A DNA stretch of 64,000 nucleotides from Strongylocentrotus droebachiensis (Eukaryota; Echinodermata; Echinoidea; Camarodonta; Strongylocentrotidae), in the NCBI GenBank assembly GCA_035222895.1, contig JAVYIG010006387.1, positions 54,839 to 118,838 on the forward strand, read 5' to 3'. The notes below the pieces were generated by a model. The model was not told the origin of the DNA. It saw nothing but the letters and a program-made list of their open reading frames with translations, and made no database searches. Below are positions 47,101 through 58,800 of the stretch, piece by piece. How positions within the stretch are numbered: position 1 is the first letter of the stretch; every line of letters starts with the position of its first letter. The position numbers and the translations under genes were made by a program.

Positions 47101-50100
47101 TTTGGAATTTTAAAAAGACATGTATACATAAACATCATATCATCAATACTACTCTTTCTTTTTTCAATGACCCTTTCCATGACATTTACATTAGGGCAAA
47201 CATACCTGTATGGATGATGCCTTTGCTTTCAATGCAGAGTAGAACTCCTCATTGAATGCCTCTCCAACGAGTGTCAGGTCAGTCAGGTTTGGCATAGAAC
47301 ACAGTGCTTCTGCTAGGCGATGTGATGAGGCTGATGTGGGACACTGGAAATTTTCAAGCCTGAGAGTCTGGACCTGCATTGTTTGACAATACAGTTAAGC
47401 AGCTAATCTATACATGCATTTCTTTTATTTACTAGTACTAATTTCTCATTGCATTCATATATCTATCACATATGGTATGTATAACACAGCTGTATTTATA
47501 TTCACATTCTTAACAAAAACAATCAAATTTGGTCTGTCCCCCCCCCCCAAAAAAAAAAATAAATAAAAATAAAATATATATATATATATATATCATCAAA
47601 AGGAAAATTTAAGTGGTCTTATTCTTTACGAGTTACTATGCCACAACATTCACTCTTGTTTAGATTGTCCCAATCTGGTGTTGGGTCAGTGCTTCCAGAT
47701 CTTCTTGGGTGCAAGGGTCTTTGTGTTCTTAAATATCCCACATGTAATTTTTTAGGAAACTGAAACCCAACAAATTTTAACTGATAGCCTTAATAAAACA
47801 AGTTAGAGCTGGTCAAAAATATCTTGAAATTACTCCTCAGTATTTGATTACTTAGCAAGGAAAAATATCTCTCCATATTTTGCAGTTTCCTTGCTAGCCA
47901 TGCTGGCATGAGAGTTGCCATTTTGATTAAAATAGTGATGTCATATTAGTACAACTTGTGAGATACCCTCTGACCTGTACACCAGTGGCGTAATGTACAA
48001 AAACGTTTGGGGGGGGCTGACAAAAAAATCCGCATCACCCCACTTTAACATGCAGGCCCCGCTGAATGTTTCTCAAAGTGAGGTCTAGGGGCAAAGCCCC
48101 GGCGGGGGTCAAGGGGCGGAGCCCCCGAAGCTCAATGGGTATGGGCATCAGTGGCGGATCCATGAATTTCTTACAGGGGGGGGGGGCACAAAATGGCATG
48201 GGGTGAAATATATGTATAACGATAAAGCGACAGAACAAGGCTTTAGTGGCGAGGGAGCGGAGTGACCAAGCGGGGGTGGGTCTGGGAGTAAGAAGAAGCA
48301 TTTGCAATTTGAGAACCAAATTAGACGCATTTTCAAGCACTTCCTGGAGTAATATGACGTAAAATTGCTTTCTCCTACCCCTTCCAAGAGTAGGGATCTT
48401 TTGCAATTTGAGAACCACATTTGGCGCATTAATGTCCACCGGCAAATCCTGGGAAAAAACGAGGCCTTCTGATTGGTTAGAAGTTAGAGAAAAGTGATCT
48501 GTCATGTCGTGAGACGTTGCATATGCTTTGATGCCGCACAATACACAAAGACGGTGGTCCGGTACTTAACCAGTAGTACTTGCAAAAATGACCTTGAGTG
48601 TATAAACTGTGTCGTTATCTGGGGCGTCGCTAGATCTTTTTCAGTGGGGAGGGGGGGAGGGTGTAGAAGCCACCGATTACTGACAAAACGAGCCACCAAT
48701 TACCGACAAATATATTAATGCCAATGTCCAAATGTCTTCAAATGTAGCCAGGAACTAAGTTATTTTTCAGTTTCCCCCCTCCCGCGCGAAGCTCGGTAGC
48801 TTTAACACGTCATTAAAATATTAGAGAAAGAAGACGATTCGTTGGACCGTTCTCGACTCTTAGTTCTTGTTTCCCCCCTCCCACGCAAAGCGCAGAAGCT
48901 TTGACGTTTCATTTAAGTATTAGAGAAAGAAGAGGATTCATTGTACCGGTCCCGACTCTTAATCCTTGTCTGAATTCAGTTCCCCCCCCCCCTCCCGCGC
49001 GAAGCGCGGAAGCTTTGACGTTACAATAAATTATTACTCTTAATCCTTGTCTGAATTCCTTTTCGCTCATCCAGCGCTTTGCGCGGGAAGCTTTCACGTT
49101 TCATTAAATCATTAGAGAAAGAAGACGATTTGTTGTATCGTGTTCTTGTCTGAATTCAGTTTTCCTCCTCCCGCACAAAGCGCGGAAGCTTTGACACTTC
49201 ATTAAATTTAAGAGAAAGAAGACGATCCGTTGTATCGTTATCGACTCTTAATTCTTGTTTCGCCCCTTCCACGCGAAGCGCGGAATCTATGACATTTCAT
49301 TTAATTATTAGACAAAGAAAGTGATTCATTGTACGGTCTCGACTCTTAATCCTTGCCTGAATTCAGTCCCCCTCCCCCTCCCGGGCGAAATGTCTGAATT
49401 CATTTTTGCTCAACCTGCGCAAAGCGCGAAAGCTTTCACGTTTCATTAAATTTATAGAGAAAGAAGACAATTCATTGTACCGTTGAACCTTTCTCGACTC
49501 TTAATCCTTGTCTGAATTCAGTTTCACACCCCCCCCCCCTTGCGCGAAGTGCAGAAGCTTTGACGTTTCAATAAATTATTACTATTAATCCTTGTCTGAA
49601 TTCATTTTCGCCCAAGTTTCATTAAATTAGTAGAGAAAGAAGACGATTCGTTTTATCGTGTTCTTGTCTGTATTCAGTTTCACACCCCCCCCCCCCTAGC
49701 GCGGAAGCTTTGTTGTTTCATATAATTATTACTCTAAATCCTAGTCTGAAATCATTTTCGCGTTTCATTAAATTATTAGAGAAAGAAGACGATTCTTTGT
49801 ACCGTTCTCCACTCTTAACTCTTATCCTGCCACTGGGCTAATCCCTATTGTGCCAGGCCACAAATCCCCCCAGTGCCAAATTTATAACAAGATAATTGGA
49901 TTAACGCGATGGTACTGTCAATAGAGCGTGCGAGACACTAGGCAAAGTACAATGGGCATGAACAATAACTGCTATTACATCTGCGTGCAATCATGCAAGA
50001 AGCAGAGGAGCAGTAGCTTGCAAGCGTGCACAAGGCACTATAACAATAGCGTGCATGCAGCCTCATGGCAGACTATGAGTTAATCCTAGTCTGAATTCAG

Positions 50101-53100
50101 TTGCCCCCCTCCCGCGCAAAAAGCTTTGCTGTTTCATTAAATTATTAAAGAAAGAAGACGATTCGTTGTACCGTTCTCTACTCTTAATCTTGTCTGAATT
50201 CAATTTCCCCACTAGGCCCCTTAACGGTATATGTGCAGTGTTACATGATGTAAGTATGGAACGCTCTTTCGCAAATCTGTGCATGCTCAGCCCGAGTGGT
50301 GGGTAGCATGTTTTGTTTTGAAGAAAACACGCCAATGTATACAGTGTTTATGCACGGTGTATCAACTGCACATGTAACACGTGGGCTATACGCATGCAGT
50401 TACTATGCAACAACGCTGCATGTAGTGTATGTATTAGTACAACGTCCGCACACACTTTATCGATATAGCTTGCGCACGTGCTTCCATGTACTAGTACATG
50501 CAGTACATGGATAATGACTGCGGAACTAACGATCACGTTCGGGCTGCGCTGTGTATATCTTCTATGAGCGCGAGCGCGGATGTCGGCGTGATCTGGTTAT
50601 CAGTGCTGTGTTATGCTTTAGTCTTATGCAACAGTCGTTTGTTTTAAAAATATTTTAAAATTTAAAAAAATCGGAGTTTTGAGGCATGCACTCGGAATTC
50701 GGAGTTGGTATGAAAAATGCGGAGGAACTCCGCCTAAATCGGGGTGGTTGGCAGGTATGCCTATGGCGCCTGTGGCAAACAATAGCTCTTTACAATTTTT
50801 TCATCCAGGCCTACAAGCACCACCGCCATCCAGCTATAGGCACCATATTTAGTCATATCTTTCTGTATATCTATACGCCGAGGTTTCCTTGGTTAATTTA
50901 GGAAAATGCAAATTTAATTATTTTTAGTTGTTTGATATCATCACTCAGTCTGATTTGATTTGAGATATATCACATTAATGAAACATTGTATTTAAAGGCC
51001 AAGGTTTCCTTGGTTTATTTGGGAAAATGCAAAACTAATTATCTTTAGTTGTTTGATATCCCCACCCAGTCTGATTGTATGTAAATGATATCTCTAGATA
51101 ATAGTTTCAGTGTCGATGCGATAAAGGGAATTTATAATGACTTAATCATGAAGCTAGCTAGATTAACCAAAATTGTCCGTTCTGAAATAATTTGACAGCC
51201 AGGCAAACAATCATGTTAGCGTCCAAAAATGGGGTTCTAGGACATCTCCTAAATTACGTCTCTGCTCACTGATGTAACAGTTTGCTCTCAAAATATTATT
51301 CTTTCAATATAGTATGGTTGTCAATCAAACTAAAACGTACATGTGTGAGTTTAAATCAGTTTCTTACTGGTATTTAGACTATATAGCCTTTACACTGTTT
51401 CATTAATGAGATATATGAAGGAAAGGGAGAGAGAGGGTGTGCAGGAAATAAATATATTGTACATTCCATTTTTTTTTAAATCAAGGGAAAGACCTTTTTA
51501 GAGTGAATTCGTGGTCTCATCAAAATAATAATCCAATATTGAAACATCATTATGATGAGAGAAGATAGGGAGAAGGAGAGGGAAAAAAGACAGATAGAGA
51601 GACAGAGAGAGAGAGAAGGATGAAGGTATAGAAGAAAAATTGTTTAAAAGTTTTAACAGGAATACTTTACAATTCATTACATAGTGCAAGCAAGAGAAGT
51701 AACAATAAAACCAATGGTTATCACACAAAAATCTAAAAAGAGTATTTGTACGTTTATGTGGAAATCAATAAGTTAATATTCCTGGAGGATAGATTTTTAA
51801 AAAATATTCTATAGTTTTAAGTTTATGTTAATATCAATGAAACAAATTAAGTTAGCATCAACAAATCTTCTTACCTATCTTTTAGATTAATTCAAGCATT
51901 TCTGACTGGTCATAAACATCCTTAATCTGAGAGTGCCTTGTTAAATTTAGATACAAGAATAAAAAAAATAAAAAATCACTTCATGGTTTGACAAAATCAA
52001 TGTCAATAGTGATCCCATGGACAGTATCACTCGCAGGTTTGATCCAGTGAACAAAATCACCATGAGACTGAATTTCGTGACAAAATCAAATATTTGGAAA
52101 GATTTCGTGACGGAATCACACGTGTCAGGTATATGGTGCCCCATGGAGCATAGTTGGAAGTGGAAGGGGGGTGACATGAAAATGTTAACATCTAGTGCAG
52201 TGATCTTTGTTCGGTTAATATCCTTAATTCAGGGTTTCTTTTATGATTGACCTAGTAAAAGGATAGGCGAAACCAAAATAAAACACTTCTATCAAAAATG
52301 ATGTGTAAAATTGTCACATCTGGCATTTTAACTCTATTTTAACCTCTCACAATTTTTCACCAAATAATTTTTCCTTTGGTAGTTGCTAGGGAGGGGGGTA
52401 TATTGTCTAAGGGGTTCAATGTAGTTCTCCAGATACCGTCTATGAAAGTGATTTAAATCGTGCAAACCCTGCTACCCAGGTACACTATAATCATATACTC
52501 CTCTGTATTCATCTAATTATTGTATATATATTTTAGTTGTTGTTTGTGTTTTGTGATGTAAAATTTAACATCTTCAATTTTGTAAATTCCAAAGAGGGGC
52601 CAGAATCGGCTAGCAAATACATGAACTATTTTCTGGAATTTCATGAGTTGACCGTTGTGCCCTTGAACTTTGACCTATTTACTCCAAAATCTGATGAGAT
52701 TGTCCTATTATGGTGATACATACTACCATCAAGTTTAAAGTTCATATCTTAAGTTGGTCTTGAGATATCACGTTAACAAGAAAGTGGGTCAAACGGACGG
52801 ACAGCCCAAGACCAACTTAAAGCCTCCGGCAGCACCTTTGGTGGGCGAAGGCATAAAAATGATAATAAACGTTTAACTTTCACGAATATAATATTTCTAG
52901 GATTAAGAAATACATATACCTGACTTTCAGTACATGCCCAAACTGTTATACAATCCTTAATCCCAAGTTGTAAGTATTATGCAAATTCTCTTCTTGCAAA
53001 AGCGAATGTGACCAATACTAAAAAGCATCAGAGTCCAAACTAAAGGCAAGAATATTCTCCCTTCTCATTTGATTCCCATTGATTGTAGTCTAAAAAAATG

Positions 53101-55834
53101 AGTACATTATTGTTATCTACCCAATGTTTTACTACCCGTATCTTGCAAAGTCCCCTCCGGCCCTGCCTTTGACCCTGTAATAAAATACTTTAAAAATGTA
53201 TGATTTCCCTTCAGGATCATACATTCACCCTAAATATAATTATTACAAATGCTTTCTGTAGCTGCCCCCCAGTTGTGGAATAGCCTCCCGTCCTACATTC
53301 AAAATGCTCCTTCTACATCCACTTTCAAAGTAATGTTAAAAACCCATCTGTTCAAAAACATACCATAATTTTGTCTTTTTTATTTTGTTAAATAAATAAA
53401 TGATGTTGTACTTTTATTTGTTATGAAATAAGTCATCTTTAGCAGAATTTAAGTTAGATTAAGCTGATTTATTTATTTATTTGTATAAACAAACTGTAAT
53501 TTGATTTTGTAACGTAGCATAACATACTGTATAATTGTGTACTGATTAATATTGTGTACTTGTGGTGCTGTCGTCCCGGCTTTATTTCGTGTAAGGATAT
53601 TGCTTCACTTAATGGCTGCTGGGACAACAGCACCACTGCGCCTAGAAACAATGTATTAGGCGCGTTATAAATGTGATTTATTATTATTATTATTACAAAT
53701 AAGTTTTTATGCAACCTCTGTACGAAACAAATCTATTCCGTCATCAATAACAAAGAAAATGAAGGTTTTATGAAATTGTCTGCAAAGAGCAAATTGGAGA
53801 GGAGCTTTAATACAAGATACATCACAGTGTTACAAATTTGTTTTTTATTGAGCTTAATGATTTTTTTTTTTTTAAATGACAACATCAAAAATTCATAACT
53901 TTTGTATCTTAAATCAGATATTGTTCAAACTTTCACCCACATTTCTCTTATTTTTTTGCATTTATTAAAACAAACTTAATATCAAGGTGGACTTCCCCTC
54001 TAAGTATGTTGTTATCCTTCTACATGTGAGTTTATTTTAGAGCATTCAAGTTCTATAAGCATACAGCTGTTTACATGGTGCTCCCCGCCCACACTCTAGG
54101 TTTCCACGGTTAGTTTTCACACTTGAAACAATGCTGCCAACTTAGTGAAAAGACCATTGATATATTCTTCTGTACAAAAAACAGCATATATGAGATATTA
54201 AAAGGAATTAAAGAAAATTAGAAAAGGGGAGAGATGGTATTGGAATGAAATTAAATTAAAAACTCACACATACATCACAATTGTGGATAAACTGCTCACC
54301 TTTGACTCTTTTCCTTTCCTTGCAAGTGTTTCAAAAAAACGATGGTGAAATGCAGCTTCGTCAACAAGAACTTTCTTCAAGGATGGCATAGAGCATATCA
54401 TCTCTGCCACATCAAGTGAGATAGTCGGTCCACAATCTCTTTTAATACGGAGTTTAACCTGGATAAAATGACAAAGTGATTACTGATGGGATGCAGAATA
54501 TAGATGTTCACTTGGATGTAAGCCAAACATGAGTAACCTACATGAGCGGTTGCCCTAAATGTGCTGCTAGAACTACAGAGAGTAAGAGGGAAATGGAAAT
54601 AACTAAGGGTACAGGCTGAATAACTATTGCCATGACATTTCATATCAAATTCCTATTTTTGGGACAGTAGGAATATCTCATCTTAGTTTACCATGTAATA
54701 AACAGAGAATCCTAAAACAAATTTAAAGGAGAGTATATATCTAAGAACAGGTTTCAAAAGAGATTACTCAAGTCCACACCATCTGGTGCCTCGATCATAC
54801 CTTAATTATTTATAAATGTTAATAGGAATACCATCATTATACTAAAATGGTGGATACAGAGCAAAAATCTAGGCTCGCAAAGGAGAAAAGAAGAAAAAAT
54901 GTTGATACCCCAGGCATGAGCACATACATTTTACATGTATTCAATCTTACCAAGGGAGAGTGAAGCAGGAGATAGGATAAATTAAAATCAAAATTAATAA
55001 TGTACATTTATGTTAAGAGTTGCAATATCAATAACACCAATTTTACACTGGGCCAAGAATATCAAACAGATTCCTTTGTTGACCTCTGCTTACCATGTTT
55101 GCTCCTGTTAAACATTCATAAACCAAGAATTGGGATTTCAATTAGGCAAGAGATATTTTTTTTGTGAAGGGATGAAAATGGGCAAACTATTGATGAAGTT
55201 TCCTGTCCCCAAATTTTATCTCATCTAAAAGGTATAGATGCAATGTGTATACATGTGCCAGTACATACGGTACTACATAATAATGTAATTGAATTGAGTC
55301 AATGCCTTATATCAATTTGCGCGTCCTGAATTTTTTCTTATTCCTCTTCCACCCAAATCACATTAGTTTTTAATGCAGCTAGTGCTTGTTATTCCTAATT
55401 GGGTCCTTTTCTCTATCCCAATTCCTTTCAGATTTTGTATACATATGCTTTACCATCTCACCGTCTGCACTAACTGCTGAACTGATCGTCCAGGCACCAT
55501 TTTGACCGTTTCAGGACCGTTTACATGCCTTTCTTTCAGCCTACCTATCTCCCCTATCCTAGATGCTACAGACTTCTAACAAATTACTCTAAATAGTGCA
55601 AGAGTTGCTCTTAATTTTAAATATACAATTGGTCCTTCAAAATGCAATCTTCATACTCTAAATATACATGTAAGGCCGAAATCGACTTTTTCAACAATCG
55701 CTAAAGTTCTTTAAATATTGACCAATGAAAAAGAAAAATTACCTTTACTTTGTCATAAGTCTAAGAACAGGTTTCAAAGGAGATTATTTAAGTCCACACC
55801 ATCTGGTGCCTCGATCATACCTTAATCATTTATA

Positions 55835-55870
<36 letters not shown>

Positions 55871-58800
55871 CTTTTAGTCCACTCCAAATGTTATTAAATC
55901 GAAATGAAAATTCTTTTTGCCCAATTGATCGTGATCAATGTTAATAGGAATACGATCACTAAATTCATAAGGTGGATTTCTGTCTGAATTTTTTACAGCA
56001 TCTTTATCTTTGAATTGCACATATTTCTGCTGAATTTCACACATCAATATAGTAATGCATGATATGAATAGCCTTCTCTAAAGTTCTGACAATGGATGTT
56101 TATAGGGCCATACATGTAGCTTTATCATGCCTAGCTTTATCAGTACCCTTTTTTGGATTTAGATACTTCAAGATAAACAATTTTCAGCAACAACAACAAA
56201 ATTTGTCCAACCACTGACCGACTTGAGAAAAATTGCTCTCAAAAACCATACTTTTCAGGATAATTCCTTTAAATCTTCAACAGGTGTATGTGCTCAAATT
56301 GCGAACTTTATACCTAGGTCTATGAAACTTGGCAGACATGTATATCAAACTACTTGACAACAGACTGCCAACTTTGGTAAAATTTCATGACGTCATCATC
56401 ACAAGATTAATTTTAAAAATGCTGAATTTGCTATGCATCACATTACAATGCGTGAAATGCTTGGAGTACCACAATGGAATACCCCTTCAAATGGTTCCAT
56501 ACACATGTTCACTCAGAATTCTTTTTAGTAAATCGAAATTGGAAGCAGGTCACAATTCTGATTACGCAGGGTTTCTGCCCAACTGTAACACGTATCGGCT
56601 ATAACTTAAATTTTCAGACTGATTTTTGCCCCTTTTCGGTTTTTCTTTATCTTGAAATTGTATTGAAAAGAATTTTCTGGGTGGCCAAAGTCATAGGGCA
56701 TATCTCATAGCCTAATTTCAAAAATCTGTCAAGCGGGACGTTTTAGATGCCATTTTATATCCTGCATTACAATGTATTGCTCTATATGCGTCATGTATTG
56801 GTATGTTAGCATTCAAGGCCATACCCATGAAGGCCAAAGTATATATGGAAAACCATACGTGTGTAATGACATGTGCCTTAAGTGTACATTGTACAAAGGA
56901 TCATCGATCTAATTGCTTTATTTATCTCCTCAAAGAAATAGAAATACGGGCATGAATGCATGCATATCATCACCAATTGCAGTTCTAGTTTAACAATATT
57001 ACTGTTTAAACCTCTTTGATGCACCCTTCCATAATTATATTCTTGTATGGTAAGAAAATTGCAAAAAGACGTAATGTAAGAAAATGGATGGACTAATTTT
57101 GTTTATCAAACTATGATCAAACTTACCACATGTGGTCCAATGAATGCATAACCAGCTACAGTGTGTGCTTTCATGTATGTGTTTATGGTCAGCTCAATCT
57201 CCTCTGATGAAAACCTGTCCCTCAACAAGGCTGCTACATCTGGGTCCTGACTCTCGAAGGCTACATCAACAATGAATGGTAGTTCTTCACCTATGACCGA
57301 TGAATATCTGTATGCCTTCTGAAGCATAGACTTCATTACATGGGTTGCAATACTTTTGTTCTGCGACACAGTGAAGTACAGGAGATACCTAAACTCCTCC
57401 TTCCTTGGCAGCACTACTTCCTCAATCAGCCTGGTGAATTCATTACGATCTGATTCATACAGGGAAGCAAGATGGACTCCAGCCATGTACTCCTGAAACA
57501 GTTTGTGAGGGAAGAAGACTGGCAATTGCACATAAGAATTCCCCTTATGTATGTCCATGCTAGTGGTAATTCTGTCCTCCTGAGACAAAATCCCGACCCT
57601 ACAGGCAGTGTCCTTGGATTCTGGGCATATTTCGAAATCATCTTCACCAAAAACCAAGGTATTTTCTAGCAAACCGTTGAGGGCCTGTTTGGCAATTGGT
57701 CCAAGGAGCTCATCAGTTTTTTTCAAAGAGGCAAGAAGTGAGGGGCTGCCTACTTTCTTCACCTCTTTCTGAGCATAATGTTCTTTTAGAAAGGCAATCA
57801 TTGTTTTGAATATTTGAGAAAAAGTTGTCAATGATTTCATTTCCTTTAGTTTTTGCTCACCAAGTTCTTTCCACATAAGACACAACATGGCTACATATAT
57901 AGGATAGTGGGCCATGTTTTCAGATATGACATCATTCTCATGGGTGAACTGGATAAGCTGATTTGCTTTATCCTCATTCATTGGAAAGTATTTGTGAATG
58001 TAAACTGACAAATTCTCTCTGTTGAAACCCTCAATATGAATGAATGTGTAGAGCTTCATTAGATCACCATCTGATCTAATCTCTACTGCCCTCCAAGGGC
58101 GAGTGGTAACCAAGACTGGGCAAGAGGCAAGTTGATCTGAACAAAGAATCTCTACAAGTCCAATATCACCAGTCTCAGATGAGCTTCCACATGCCTCTGA
58201 AGAGTTGACACTTAACTGTGATGGCCTAAGTTGAATTTGATCAGTAGACTGTGATTTGCAGGATTTTGGCTTCATGATTTCGCCACTGACTTCGTCTAGC
58301 CCATCAAATGCAATGAATACCTTGTCAGGATTTGACTGAATATAGTCACTAATCTGAGAAACTGTTGCTGGATTGTTTTTGGCCAGATAAGACTTTGCAA
58401 TCTCGCCAATAGTGTGTTGCTTAAATTCACGTAGAGGAACAATCAAGACCCACACAAAGCGACTGAAATGCCTCCCTTCAATCCAGTCCCAGGCAATCTT
58501 AGCACAAAATGTAGTTTTTCCAGCCCCTGCCTCTCCCTGAACCATGATCCGCTTGGGGAACTCTCCATTGACTTTGAGATCAAGGATATCATTGTAATCT
58601 AGTATTCGTTTCTCTGTCCTATGTTCTTCTAGTAAGACGAGATTAGTATACATGTCTTGAAACTGCACAGTGGAAGCAGGATTGAGAGGATCAGCTCTGA
58701 TCTTACAGACAGTTGACCTGTACTTGAACTTGAAATCATTTGCACACCGCTCAACCAGTTCAGGAGAAAGTGGTTTGGTCTGAGATCCAGCAGAAGGAGG

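Larger units (their letters stand above)
39404..47515 (-). repeat. Tandem array of ~1.24-kb LRR exon units
   Basis: Six exons recur with spacings of 1770, 1243, 1609, 1235 and 1945 bp. Subtracting the identified insertions (532, 371 and about 715 bp) leaves 1225-1243 bp per unit. Introns are as similar as exons over their whole length. Similarity stops abruptly near 47515 at the 5' side of the array. Confidence 0.9.

Noticed and set aside
48035-48541. 168-residue minus-strand frame
   Set aside because: Built from a 99-bp internal duplication and G-rich repeat blocks; no domain.
48760-49830. Regularly spaced repeats considered as a CRISPR array
   Set aside because: Units are ~100-125 bp, degenerate throughout, with no unique spacers, in an intron of a eukaryotic gene.
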